A DNA stretch of 64,000 nucleotides from CAIVVT01 sp963757265 (GCA_963757265.1 CAVWRA010000006.1:62001-126000), one strand, 5' to 3'. Counted from the first letter of the stretch, positions 45,204-54,519 are shown. Notes: generated by a model not told the origin, from the sequence alone. A program made the numbers and translations.

Positions 45204-45584
45204 GTGAAAGAGACGATTGCGACCGAACATGCGCCCAAGGCGATTGGGCCGTACGCGCAGGCGATCCGCCACGGCGGAGTGGTTTACACCAGCGGACAGA
45301 TCCCGCTGGATCCGGCGACCGGGCAGATCGTCGAGGGCGGCATCGCGGAGCAGACGGCACGCGTGCTGGAGAATCTGAAAGCCGTGCTGGAGGCCGCGGG
45401 TGCAGGGCTCGACAGCGTCCTGAAGACGACCGTGTTCCTCCAGGACATGCGCGAATTCGCGGCCATGAACGAGGTCTACGCGCGATACTTCGGTGCGCAT
45501 CCGCCGGCGCGGTTAACGGTGGAGGTGGCGCGGCTGCCGCGGGATGTGAGGGTCGAAATCGAGGCCATCGCGTTCGTGAAGTAG
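45204..45584 (+). CDS. ridA: RidA-family enamine/imine deaminase
   Basis: A 126-residue cytosolic protein that hydrolyses reactive enamine and imine intermediates released by PLP enzymes. It has HAPKAIGPYAQAI at the N-terminus, SGQIPLDPATG and the closing PARLTVEVARLPRDVRVEIEAIA, with the conserved Arg of the active site (about residue 106). The start is GTG with AGGAGG five bases upstream. A PLP decarboxylase gene lies 2.1 kb upstream on the same strand, a sensible partner. Confidence 0.93.
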   Translation: MKETIATEHAPKAIGPYAQAIRHGGVVYTSGQIPLDPATGQIVEGGIAEQTARVLENLKAVLEAAGAGLDSVLKTTVFLQDMREFAAMNEVYARYFGAHPPARLTVEVARLPRDVRVEIEAIAFVK

Positions 45585-45820
45585 GGCCGCGCTCCGAAGG
45601 TGGGTCACATTTCGGGTCAGGCGCTACCCGGGCTTGGCGCGCGCGTGAGGCGATAACGTCATCTAACGGCCACAGCGGCTTCGCGGCGCCTTAGCTTATC
45701 ATGGCCACCGGCGAGTCTCATCATCGGAACCGCGGAATTCGATTCGCGTCGCTATCCATTGCGCGTTCTTCACGACGAACCAAGCATTAAGACTAAACCC
45801 CGGAGAGTTACGATCGAGAT

Positions 45821-47668
45821 ATGGAAGACCACGGACGCGATTCCGACACCGGTTTATCGCCGGACGCCCGCGCGATCCTGCAACAAGGGCTGAACGAGAT
45901 ACTGGATCTGACAGACGGCCTCGCCTTCCTGCCCCTGCCATCGGAGCGCTATCCTTACCCGGTGGCGCTGGGGATTTACGGCCAGGCACCGGACCCGCAG
46001 CGGATCCGCGCCGACATCGGCGCGCGAATCACCACGGATCCGCTCAGCACTCTGGAGAGCGCGTTGGTGTTGCTGGAACTATACGCCTGCAACCAACCCG
46101 CCACGGCGCCCCTGGTGGCGGATGATGGTGTCTTTCTGAGCCAGGCTTTCCAGAGCAAGCGGCTGAACGGCTGGGTGGCGCTCCTGGGCGATGCCGACCC
46201 GCGCGAAACCTGCGCCGCGCTGGGCGCCCGTTGGCAATTGAAGTTCTTCGGCCCCGAACTGGGCGTGGTCGGCCTCTACGTTCTGCTCAACATGCTGACG
46301 CGCTATGCCTTCGTGTATGGGCGCACGCCGGCCGGTGACAGCCATCTGCTGGGACACTTTGTGGAAGATTTCACACCCGGCCTGCTGGTGTGCCGGGGCA
46401 AGCTGAGTGCGGTCGAGGCGGTGCTGGCTCTGGCGGCGATGCGAATCGGGGTGCCGGCGATCACGCCCTGCGATTACCCCTTCCCCCTCGGCCGCCAGGT
46501 TCGCGCGTCGTCCCTGGCTGAAGTGGTCGAAGCCGTGGGCCAATTCGCCACGATTCGGCGGCTGCTGGAGCATCCGGAGATTACTCCGCTGCCGGAATTC
46601 CCGGAGGGCCAATCGGCGACCGCCCGGTTTCAACCCGCCGCGATCTGGGGCAACACTCCGGAGAGCTTCTACTACCTCGAAAAAGGGCCCGTGGAGGCTT
46701 GCGGCGTGGAGGTGCTCGGAACACCCGCCGGTCCGATGGGCGTGCTCGTCACCGTGGATGCCGAGCCCATGGACGCTTTTGACAGGCGCTATATCGAGTC
46801 CCGCGCGGCGCTGCTGCTGCCGAAGATGCCGGGAGTCGTGGCGCAGCACGGCTCCGGCCGGCTGAGCGTACAACTGGCGCCGGGCGCCGGCTTCGTCCCC
46901 GAGCGGATCGGCCAGTGCCTGATCATGGTGATCCGCCACGAGTTCCCCAGAATTGAAAAAATCCGGGTGCGAATCGTCTTCGATCGGGACCGTCTGCGGA
47001 TGATGAAGGAGCCCATCGCTGCCGGGAGGGTTCGCCGGCTCGATGAGATTCACGCGGCCACCGAAGAGAACGTCTCCGATTTCATCACCTGCGTGGGATG
47101 TTCGGCCTTCGCGCCGGATCACGTCTGTATTTTGACGCCCCAGCGGGCGCCGCAATGCGGCCGGCCCTACGAATACATCAAGACCGGCGCGCATTACGGC
47201 TACGATGACATGACCAACATTCATCACCGCGCGCTGCACGCCGGGTTGAATTCCTTCGGAACGTGCTCCAAGGGAGAGCTGCTCGATGCGGCCGCGGGTG
47301 AGTGGTCGGGCGTCAATGAGGCGGCCGCTCGCCTGACAGGGGGCAGAATCAAGCGCGTCCAGTTGCACTCGCTCGAAGAGGCCCCCCACACAGGCTGCGG
47401 CTGTTTCCAGATGATCCTGTTCAAGACGGACCGGCCCACGGCGGGTATCGGACTGGTGGACCGGGGATTCAAGGGACGCGTGCCGGACGGGCGAAGCTGG
47501 CGGGACCTGCACTATGCCTTGGGAGGCAAGCAGACGCCCGGACTGGCCGGGGTCGCGTGGTCCTACCTGCACTCGCCGAGATTTCTGTCCGCCTACGGCG
47601 GCTGGAAAGGGGTCGTGTGGGCCAGTCCGAAGATCGCCGCCTTTACGGGGAGGACCTTCTCTTCGTGA
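45821..47668 (+). CDS. orphan acetyl-CoA synthase-like protein with complete A-cluster ligands
   Basis: The 615-residue protein resembles the beta/ACS subunit of CO dehydrogenase/acetyl-CoA synthase (AcsB/CdhC), which joins CO, a methyl group and CoA at a Ni-Ni-[4Fe-4S] A-cluster. Cys424, Cys427, Cys436 and Cys446 (CVGCSAFAPDHVC...QC) have the same 3-9-10 spacing as Cys506/509/518/528 of Moorella AcsB. Phe430 stands where Moorella has Phe512, and Cys526-Gly-Cys528 (HTGCGCF) is the distal-nickel site. Residues 30-270 resemble the N-terminal CODH-docking domain, but the protein is about 115 residues shorter than Moorella AcsB. No acsA, acsC, acsD or acsE homologue is in the window, so activity as a stand-alone enzyme is unknown. 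Confidence 0.85.
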   Translation: MEDHGRDSDTGLSPDARAILQQGLNEILDLTDGLAFLPLPSERYPYPVALGIYGQAPDPQRIRADIGARITTDPLSTLESALVLLELYACNQPATAPLVADDGVFLSQAFQSKRLNGWVALLGDADPRETCAALGARWQLKFFGPELGVVGLYVLLNMLTRYAFVYGRTPAGDSHLLGHFVEDFTPGLLVCRGKLSAVEAVLALAAMRIGVPAITPCDYPFPLGRQVRASSLAEVVEAVGQFATIRRLLEHPEITPLPEFPEGQSATARFQPAAIWGNTPESFYYLEKGPVEACGVEVLGTPAGPMGVLVTVDAEPMDAFDRRYIESRAALLLPKMPGVVAQHGSGRLSVQLAPGAGFVPERIGQCLIMVIRHEFPRIEKIRVRIVFDRDRLRMMKEPIAAGRVRRLDEIHAATEENVSDFITCVGCSAFAPDHVCILTPQRAPQCGRPYEYIKTGAHYGYDDMTNIHHRALHAGLNSFGTCSKGELLDAAAGEWSGVNEAAARLTGGRIKRVQLHSLEEAPHTGCGCFQMILFKTDRPTAGIGLVDRGFKGRVPDGRSWRDLHYALGGKQTPGLAGVAWSYLHSPRFLSAYGGWKGVVWASPKIAAFTGRTFSS

Positions 47669-47741
47669 CCGCCGGGGCCTGATCCAGGCCAACGACGCGT
47701 CTCTAGAGCTGGACTACTGGCGTTGGACCACCGGGCTGAGG

Positions 47742-48119
47742 CTATTCGTGCGCCGAGTAGGGTTGCTGCGGCGGCTGGAGCTTCACCTCGACGGTCCGCT
47801 CTTCCTCGTTGATGTCGAAGACCTGGCCGAAGGTCTGGTAGCCCTTGGCGATGACCTGGACCTTGATCTTGCCCTGCGGGATGGGCGGGATGTGGGCGAC
47901 GCCTTCCATGTTGGTCTTGAGCTCGTAGTGGACGTAGTCCTTCTTGCCGAGCTTCATGTAGTCGCGGCCTTCGACAAAGGTGACGATGACGCTGGCGCGC
48001 TCGAGGGGCTTGTCCTCGTAGTTCTTCACCTCGATGGTCAGCTTGGTCATCGGATGGGGTGCAAACGCCGCCGCGAGGGCAAGCGAGAGGGCTGCCGCGA
48101 GAAAGAGCCGTAAGGCCAT
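47742..48119 (-). CDS. small secreted carboxypeptidase-regulatory-like protein
   Basis: A 125-residue protein with a signal peptide (MALRLFLAAALSLALAAAF) and one Ig-like beta domain (LTIEVKNYEDKPLERASVIV, then AHIPPIPQGKIKVQVIAKGY). This matches the CarboxypepD_reg/CnaB-like fold found before TonB receptors and in secreted acidobacterial proteins. No catalytic residue is expected. The start is set by the signal peptide; an earlier ATG lies in the same frame. It converges with the ACS-like gene, and the IS5 element lies 90 bases upstream of it. Confidence 0.75.
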   Translation of the reverse strand: MALRLFLAAALSLALAAAFAPHPMTKLTIEVKNYEDKPLERASVIVTFVEGRDYMKLGKKDYVHYELKTNMEGVAHIPPIPQGKIKVQVIAKGYQTFGQVFDINEEERTVEVKLQPPQQPYSAHE

Positions 48120-48209
48120 AAGAACGATTATCGTACGAAGGCGACGCCGGTGCGCCAGGCCCACAATTCAAGCGATGTCCGGCAGCAAGAATTTGGCCGG
48201 ACGGCCTAG

Positions 48210-49055
48210 ATTCTGTCGTCACGAGATGCTCGCCCAGATTGCGATACACCGGATATAGACGGCAGCGAGGAAGGAAGCACTGTTTTTGGCGTACCGCGTA
48301 GCAATTCCACGCCATCGTTTCAGGTGCAGGAAGGCATTCTCCACCAGATGCCTCAGCTTGTACAGGTCCCGATCATAGGTGTGTTGTAGCTTGCGGCGGC
48401 CTTGGGGCGGTATGACGGGCTCCATGCCCTGCCGGCGTGCCTGGGCCAGGATGGCGTCCGTGTCGTAACCCCGGTCAGCCAACAGGTTCTGGGCTGTAAG
48501 TCCTTCAATTAGAAGACTAGCTTGCGTACAATCCGCAGTGGGACCTGGCGTAATAACAACTCGGACCGGCAGACCATGCGCATCCACGGCCAAGTGTAGC
48601 TTTGTGTTGAGCCCCCTTTTGTGCGGCCCATTTCCTGGTTGCCGCCCCGCGCTCCGGTGCCATGCGGGTGGACCTTGATGTGGCTGGCGTCGATCATCAG
48701 CCACTCAAAATCCGGCTGATCGATCAAGCGCTCCAGCAGAGCTTCCCACGTGCCCTTGTCGCGCCAGCGGCAGAAGCGGCGATGGGTGTTCTTCCAGTCC
48801 CCGTAGTCGGGCGGCAAATCGCGCCACGGGGCCCCCGTGCGGAGGATCCAGAAAACGGCATTGATGAAGCGGCGGTTGTCTCGCCCGATACCGCCCCAAG
48901 TGCCTTTTCTGCCAGGGAGATGTGGCTCCAGAATGGACCACACGCGATCCGTAATGTCATGCCGCCGATGGGCCAACTTCATGCCCCATCATGACACGAA
49001 ATTAGAACAATCCATGTGCTATTTGTTTGAAATCTTCATCTCGTGACGACAGAAT
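48210..49055 (-). mobile_element. IS5-family (IS427-like) insertion sequence, apparently intact
   Basis: Perfect 19-base inverted repeats ATTCTGTCGTCACGAGATG at 48210-48228 and 49037-49055, flanked by a 4-base target duplication CTAG (48206-48209 and 49056-49059). Length is 846 bases. The fresh duplication and perfect ends point to a recent insertion. Confidence 0.93.
48219..48982 (-). CDS. IS5-family transposase, two frames joined by -1 frameshift
   Basis: The N-terminal frame runs from 48982 (MKLAHRRHDITDRVWSILEP...WLMIDASHIKVHPHGTGARG) to a GRTKGG stretch. The C-terminal frame continues as LNTKLHLAVDAHGLPVRVVI...LADRGYDTD...RFKKWR-type helix (here HLKRWRGIATRYAKN). The joint is ACA AAA GGG GGC on the coding strand; slipping back one base there gives a continuous DDE transposase. 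This is the programmed -1 shift typical of IS427-type elements, not decay. Confidence 0.85.
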
Positions 49056-49072
49056 CTAGGGCGGCGGCGCGG

Positions 49073-49573
49073 TCATGCAATCTGAGAACCGAGCAACGAC
49101 CGAAGCCGGTCAACGTCGGTGGCTGACAACTCGCCTTTCGCGATGATCTGTATTTTCTTCGAACCGGCGCCTACCAACAGGAAGATGTGAGGAGCTTCTC
49201 GGACAGACGAATACTCAGACCAGGGGGTCGTAGAGGTGGTTCCCGATTTCTCAGTAACAACGACGCCGGTGCTTTCGATCGAGTAGCGCACCGGGTTTAG
49301 CTTGTCCAAGGACTCCTGTCGCTTTCTCGAGTTGCGGCGATACAGCCAGACGTAATAGGAGGACAACGCGGCTGCAATGAGGAAGCAAATCAACGCCATT
49401 TCTAGATTCTGTTCCGCGCGGAAGAGGTTGTAGAAGAAGCCCGGGATCGTGAGAGCAAGGAGAATGAAGAAATACAGGTTCGCGAAAATGAATCTTGGCC
49501 AGTAATACCAGCGGCGTGTCAGCTTCGCGGCCTCGTCTAGATCTCTTCCTCGGAGTACTGATTCAAATTGCAT
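49073..49573 (-). CDS. YcxB-like membrane protein
   Basis: A 166-residue protein with two membrane helices (about residues 28-46 and 58-76) followed by a cytoplasmic beta domain beginning YSIESTGVVVTEKSGTTSTT. This pattern fits the YcxB family (PF14317-like), whose role is unknown. The GAGG ribosome site sits seven bases before the ATG. Its codon use is less GC-rich than its neighbours, which suggests acquisition. The IS5 element ended just beyond its 3' side. Confidence 0.75.
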   Translation of the reverse strand: MQFESVLRGRDLDEAAKLTRRWYYWPRFIFANLYFFILLALTIPGFFYNLFRAEQNLEMALICFLIAAALSSYYVWLYRRNSRKRQESLDKLNPVRYSIESTGVVVTEKSGTTSTTPWSEYSSVREAPHIFLLVGAGSKKIQIIAKGELSATDVDRLRSLLGSQIA

Positions 49574-49665
49574 GTGCAGACCTCAATTGCCTCGCAGTAT
49601 ACTCCCCCGGCGCTGTGCGTCAAAGATCGTGGGGGGATAGTGCCGAAAGCAAGGGAGAAGACGAA

Positions 49666-51003
49666 CTAGGCGGTGTCCGGCAAAAGGAACCGGCCGGGCC
49701 GGCCAAGGAGGGCGGAGACGCGCTCGGCGGCGATGTGGCCGCTGCGGACGGCGCCCTCCATCGTCGAAGGCCAGCCGGAACGAGTCCAGTCGCCGGCCAG
49801 CGTGAGATTGGAGATGGGCGTGGCCGCGGCGGGGCGGAACTGCTCCAAGCCGGGCCGCGCCGAGAAGGTGGCGCGGACTTCTTTCACGACGTGGGCCCGG
49901 ACCAGATTGGCCTCACGCACGGCGGGCAGGAACTCGGCCAGTTCGCGCAGGGCCAGGTCGATGATCGCGCCGCGGCTGAGGGGCGTCAGGGAACGCGAGG
50001 CGCTGACGACCAACTGCAGGTAACGGCCGGCGTCCTTATTGAAGAACCACTGCACGGTGCGGTCGAGCAGCGTGGCGTGGGGCAAGGCGGTGACTGGGCG
50101 GTCGAACCAGAGGTGAATGCCGGTGATGGGGACGTGCTCGAACTGAGTGAAATCGACGCCCAGGGCGGGGGCGAGCGAGTCGAGCGCGGCGACGCGTTCG
50201 AAGGGCAGGGCGGAAATGTAGTGGCGCGCGGTCAGTAGCGCGCCGCCCGCTTCGACGCCCGCGACTGTCGCGCCGGCGAGGCGGACGGCCGTCACTGGTG
50301 TGCGGAACGAGAGGTGCACGGTGGGCAGATGCTGCCAGGCCGCGGCGCCGTAGAGTTCGCCCAGCGGTACGTTGGGCAGGCCCATTTCATAGGAATGGGA
50401 GGCCGCGAGAAAGCCCAGCCAAAAGACCTGGAAGCCGTGCAGGGCGGACATACGGCCGAGGTCCTCATTGACCGCGCTGACCAGGACCTGCTGCCAGAAG
50501 CGCGTGATGGCGGCGGGCGTCTGGCGCTGCTCCCGCAGCCAGTCGAGCATGGTGATGGAGTCGAGGTCGCGGCGCGTGCGACGCTCGGAGCGCAGGGCCA
50601 GCAGCGCGCGGGCGATGGCCAGTTTGTCGGCGAAGCGCAGGAAGCGCAGCGTGGCGAACGAGCCGGTAAAATGCAGTGGCGCGGGGAGCAGGCCGGCCTT
50701 CAGGACCGAGGTGCGGCCGCCCGGTTCGATGAAGAAGAAGTCGCGGTGGAAGGTGATGCGGTCCGCCACGCCCAAGCGGCGGTAGAAGGCCAGCAGGTTG
50801 ACGCAGCAGCGCAGCAGGATGTGCTGGCAGTTGTCGATGGTCGCGGCCTCTTCGTCTTCCGTGGCCGGCGCGGGATAGGAGGTGGCGCGGCCGCCGGCGA
50901 AGGGCTTGCTCTCGAGTACGGTCACGTCGAAGCCTGACTCGCCGAGTGCCGCCGCGGCCGCGAGCCCGGCGAGACCGCCACCCAGGATGAGCACGTCGGT
51001 CAT
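49666..51003 (-). CDS. hpnE: hydroxysqualene dehydroxylase HpnE
   Basis: HpnE is an FAD/NAD-dependent amine-oxidase-fold enzyme that reduces hydroxysqualene to squalene, the last step before cyclisation. The 445-residue protein begins with the dinucleotide-binding ADP motif LILGGGLAGLAAAAALG (residues 5-21) and ends with the FAD-contact segment LAGDWTRSGWPSTMEGAVRSG (two pieces of the HpnE signature). Its fold and length match HpnE of hopanoid producers. It is separated from hpnC/hpnD by 5.9 kb of unrelated genes. trpE-G lies 212 bases upstream on the same strand. Confidence 0.92.
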   Translation of the reverse strand: MTDVLILGGGLAGLAAAAALGESGFDVTVLESKPFAGGRATSYPAPATEDEEAATIDNCQHILLRCCVNLLAFYRRLGVADRITFHRDFFFIEPGGRTSVLKAGLLPAPLHFTGSFATLRFLRFADKLAIARALLALRSERRTRRDLDSITMLDWLREQRQTPAAITRFWQQVLVSAVNEDLGRMSALHGFQVFWLGFLAASHSYEMGLPNVPLGELYGAAAWQHLPTVHLSFRTPVTAVRLAGATVAGVEAGGALLTARHYISALPFERVAALDSLAPALGVDFTQFEHVPITGIHLWFDRPVTALPHATLLDRTVQWFFNKDAGRYLQLVVSASRSLTPLSRGAIIDLALRELAEFLPAVREANLVRAHVVKEVRATFSARPGLEQFRPAAATPISNLTLAGDWTRSGWPSTMEGAVRSGHIAAERVSALLGRPGRFLLPDTA

Positions 51004-51215
51004 GGGTTCAAGTCACTTCAATGCGGCTGCTGTCATGATCCGCGGAACATCTGGCAATGCGAACCGGGCGTCAACGCCGGCCAGGCGTCAACACGAGTGT
51101 CGAACGCGGCAGGCATGAGTGCCTGCGCCACAATCGTTGGCCGGCCATGCTCAGGAATGATGCGGGACATAACGTTGGTTCGACGCGCGCGATCAACAAA
51201 AGCAGCAGGCACAGC

Positions 51216-53369
51216 TCAAGGCCGGGCCCGCCGGTGGCCATACAGGCGCACCATGTTGCGCACCATCATCAGCCCCTGGTCGCCGCCCTGCGAGAGCAGC
51301 GATTCAGGATGAAACTGCACCGCCTCCATGGGCAGCGTGCGGTGGCGGATGCCCATGATGATGCCGTCCTCGCTGAGGGAGGTGACTTCGAGCTCCGCGG
51401 GCAGCTTCTCCGCGATTGCGTACAGCGAGTGGTAGCGGCCGACCTTCAACGGCTGCGGCATTCCCTCGAAGACGCCGATATTGTGATGCGAGATCAGCGA
51501 CGGCTTGCCGTGCACCGGGTACGGCAGAACGCCGAGCTCGCCACCGAAGCCCTCGACCATGCCCTGCAAGCCGAGGCAGACGCCGAAGGCGGGCAGGGCG
51601 CGCGCCGCGGCGTGGCGCACCAGGTCCGGCACGCCGAAGTCGGCCGGACGGCCGGGGCCGGGCGAGATCAGCAGGATATCGGGGTGCAGCTCGTCGATCA
51701 GTGAGAGCGGGAAACCGGAGCGGTAGGTCATCACCTCGGCGCCGGTCTGGCGGACATAGTTGGCCAGCGTCTGGATGAAGCAATCGTCGTTGTCCACCAG
51801 CAGCAGGCGCACGCCCTTTCCGGGGAGGCTGGCGGCGCGGGCGCGCGGACGGACATCCTGGACCGGCGTGTGCAGAGTGGCGAAGAAACTGGCCGCTTTC
51901 AGGCGCGTCTCCTGCTCTTCGGCGGCGGGGGTCGAATCGTAGAGTAGCGTTGCGCCGGCGCCGTAGCGCGCCAGGCCGTCTTTCAGATGGACGGTGCGGA
52001 TGAGGATGCCGGTGTTGAGATCGCCGGTGAGCGAGAGCAGGCCGATGGCGCCGCCGTACCAGCCGCGGGGGTCCTTTTCGAGGTCCTCGATGGCCTGCGC
52101 GGCGGCTTTCTTGGGCGCGCCGACGACGGTGACGGCCCACATGTGCGAGAGGAAGGCGTCGAGCGAATCGAAGCCCGGGGCGAGCGTGCCTTCGACATGG
52201 TCAACGGTGTGGAACAGGCCGGCGTAGCGCTCGATCAGGCGGCGGCCGATGACTTTGACGGAGCCGGGCACGCAGACGCGCGACTTGTCGTTGCGGTCAA
52301 CGTCGGTGCACATGGTCAGCTCGGACTCCTCCTTGGGAGAGTTGAGGAGGTCGCGGATCAGGTCGTGGTCGCGCAACGGGTCGCCGGTGCGGCGCGCGGT
52401 ACCGGCGATGGGACAGCTTTCGACGCGGGTTCCCTCCACGCGGATGAACATTTCCGGCGATGCGCCGACCAGTTGCTCATCGCCGAGCTGGAGCAGGAAT
52501 TGATACGGGCTGGGGCTGAGCTTCTGAACGCGACCGAACAGCTCGCTGGGACTGCGGCCGAAGCCCGAGGAGAAAGTCTGCCGCAGGACGACCTCGTAGT
52601 AGTCGCCCTGCTTCATGCCGGCGCGGACGTGCTCGACCTTCTCCATGTATTGTTCCGGAGTGTGGTCGGAGACGATCTCCAGCGGGGCGGCCGGCGGCGG
52701 GATCGGCAGTTCATCGGCGTCGCGCGGGAGTCCGGCGGTGGATTCCCCGCCCAGGGCGAAATCGTATTGGTAACACTCGATGACCTCGCGCTTGCGATCC
52801 ATGAAATGGATGTCGTCGCAGAAGAACAGGTGCAGATCCTTGTGCCCGGCGCGAGGCATGCGCAGGCGGATGGGGTCGAACTGGAACAACAGGTCGTAGC
52901 CGAAGGCGCCGGCGAGGACGAGGCGGCCGTCCTTGCGGTGGCCGAACTCCTGCACCAGCGCGCGCAGGATGGAAAAGGCCGAAGGCTGCTTGCTGCGCTG
53001 CTCCTCGGGGAACAGCGCCGGCAGGGGCTTCAATGCGCCAACCAGCAGCGGGCCCTCGAAGCCCAGCGAATCCCAGTGCGGATGGTCAGCCAGCAGCGTG
53101 TGCAGCAAACGGGCCAGCACCTGGCCGCGGGCGTTCAACGGACGAAACTCGACGCGCCGGCCCCGGCCGACGATTTCGAGCGGAGGGCGCAGGGCCGCCA
53201 CGTCCCAGCGGGAATAACGCTCGGGGTATTCATACCCCGAAGAAAGGTACACGCCGCGGTGACGGTCCAATTCGGACAAGAGATGGTTCAAACCGCGACG
53301 GAACGGCAGGCGGGACGAATTGCGCGTGACCTCAATGCCCGATTTCGTCGTGTAGCGTAGCAGAGACAT
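51216..53369 (-). CDS. trpEG: anthranilate synthase, fused TrpE-TrpG
   Basis: The 717-residue protein carries both halves of anthranilate synthase, which makes anthranilate from chorismate and glutamine in tryptophan synthesis. Residues ~1-500 are TrpE, with the chorismate-binding signatures SPEMFIRVEG, CPIAGTARRT and the DRNDKSRVC active-site stretch. Residues ~520-717 are the class I glutamine amidotransferase with the nucleophile Cys598 in GVCLGLQ and the C-terminal QFHPES. The fused form is known from rhizobia and some other bacteria. No other trp gene is visible here. No clear ribosome site precedes the ATG. Confidence 0.93.
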   Translation of the reverse strand: MSLLRYTTKSGIEVTRNSSRLPFRRGLNHLLSELDRHRGVYLSSGYEYPERYSRWDVAALRPPLEIVGRGRRVEFRPLNARGQVLARLLHTLLADHPHWDSLGFEGPLLVGALKPLPALFPEEQRSKQPSAFSILRALVQEFGHRKDGRLVLAGAFGYDLLFQFDPIRLRMPRAGHKDLHLFFCDDIHFMDRKREVIECYQYDFALGGESTAGLPRDADELPIPPPAAPLEIVSDHTPEQYMEKVEHVRAGMKQGDYYEVVLRQTFSSGFGRSPSELFGRVQKLSPSPYQFLLQLGDEQLVGASPEMFIRVEGTRVESCPIAGTARRTGDPLRDHDLIRDLLNSPKEESELTMCTDVDRNDKSRVCVPGSVKVIGRRLIERYAGLFHTVDHVEGTLAPGFDSLDAFLSHMWAVTVVGAPKKAAAQAIEDLEKDPRGWYGGAIGLLSLTGDLNTGILIRTVHLKDGLARYGAGATLLYDSTPAAEEQETRLKAASFFATLHTPVQDVRPRARAASLPGKGVRLLLVDNDDCFIQTLANYVRQTGAEVMTYRSGFPLSLIDELHPDILLISPGPGRPADFGVPDLVRHAAARALPAFGVCLGLQGMVEGFGGELGVLPYPVHGKPSLISHHNIGVFEGMPQPLKVGRYHSLYAIAEKLPAELEVTSLSEDGIIMGIRHRTLPMEAVQFHPESLLSQGGDQGLMMVRNMVRLYGHRRARP

Positions 53370-53445
53370 GGGAAAAGTGGTGAGATTTCAGGGTATCATC
53401 CCTGCTGGGGACGTCTTTTCAGACGCGCGGGAGGGCTTATGAACT

Positions 53446-54510
53446 TTGTTGAACGCCACAACGAGCTACGAGGCCTGGCTGGCCAAGGAATTGCGGATCA
53501 TTCCGGAGGACCTGGAGCAGAAGCATCAGCTGATGGCGAAATCGGCCTTCCAGTTCTTGCGCGGCACCTATTACCGCTGGGCGCAGATCTGGGCGGAGAC
53601 CGCGGAGGGCCTGGCCAAGACCCCCGTGGTGCTGGCCATCGGTGACCTGCACGTGGAGAATTTCGGCACCTGGCGAGACGCCGAGGGCCGGCTCATCTGG
53701 GGGGTTAACGATTTTGACGAGACGGCTCCGCTGCCTATGGCGATCGATCTGACGCGGCTCGCCGTGAGCGTCTATCTAGCCAACGAGCACCACGCGCTCG
53801 GCGCGACCCGCGTGCAGGTAGCGCGCGGCCTGCTGGAGGGCTACCGCGCCGGCGTGGAGAGCGGCGGCCGGCCGTTCGTGCTTGAGGAAGGCCATCCGGC
53901 GCTGCGCCGGATCGCGCTCGAGCGTTTGAAGGACGAAGACGCGTTCTGGCAGAAGCTGACAGAGTTGCCGGAGTTCAGGGGACGCAAGCCCAAGACCGCG
54001 CTGCGCCTGATGATGCGGCTGTTGCCGCACGGCGTCGAGTCGCTGCGTACCATGCACCGCGTCGCCGGTCTGGGCTCTCTGGGGCGGCAGCGGCTGACGG
54101 CGATCGGCCAGTTCGAGGGCGGATACATTGCCCGCGAAGTGAAACAACTGGCCCCGCCGGCTTCGTGGTGGGCTACGGGCAAGGGATCGCGCCAGATCCG
54201 CTACGGCGAGATTCTGAGGAACTCCGTCCGCTGCGGCGACCCTTTTCTGCGCCAGTTGGACAACTGGATCGGACGCCGGCTGTCTCCTTCCAACTCCCGC
54301 ATCGAGATCGTCGACCTGCCCAAGGGGGGGGACGTGGACCTGCTGCTGCACGCCATGGGATTCGAGACCGCGAACATGCACCTGGGCTCGATCCAGCGCA
54401 AGAAGCTCAGAAAGGCCATGGACGCCATCAAGCCCAGCGAACTCGCCAAGGTTGCGCGCGCCTTGGAAAACGCGGTCGTACGCGACTGGAAAGAGTGGCG
54501 GACGCAATGA
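53446..54510 (+). CDS. DUF2252-family protein
   Basis: The 354-residue protein matches the DUF2252 family, which has a kinase-like (aminoglycoside phosphotransferase) fold. GDLHVENFGTW with NDFDE is the catalytic-loop/metal-binding pair, here at about residues 66-90. The substrate is unknown. The start is awkward: an ATG at 53439 gives a family-like MNFV but is out of frame with the rest, and the frame of the body begins at TTG 53446. A one-base indel between them would restore a normal start, so either a sequencing error or a true TTG start is possible. Confidence 0.82.
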   Translation: MLNATTSYEAWLAKELRIIPEDLEQKHQLMAKSAFQFLRGTYYRWAQIWAETAEGLAKTPVVLAIGDLHVENFGTWRDAEGRLIWGVNDFDETAPLPMAIDLTRLAVSVYLANEHHALGATRVQVARGLLEGYRAGVESGGRPFVLEEGHPALRRIALERLKDEDAFWQKLTELPEFRGRKPKTALRLMMRLLPHGVESLRTMHRVAGLGSLGRQRLTAIGQFEGGYIAREVKQLAPPASWWATGKGSRQIRYGEILRNSVRCGDPFLRQLDNWIGRRLSPSNSRIEIVDLPKGGDVDLLLHAMGFETANMHLGSIQRKKLRKAMDAIKPSELAKVARALENAVVRDWKEWRTQ

Positions 54511-54519
54511 GTCGCGCGC

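Noticed and set aside
48219..48982. IS5 transposase read as a frameshifted pseudogene
   Set aside because: The two frames meet at an AAAAGGGGG slip site in the right -1 direction, and the element has perfect ends and a fresh target duplication, so programmed frameshifting is the better reading.
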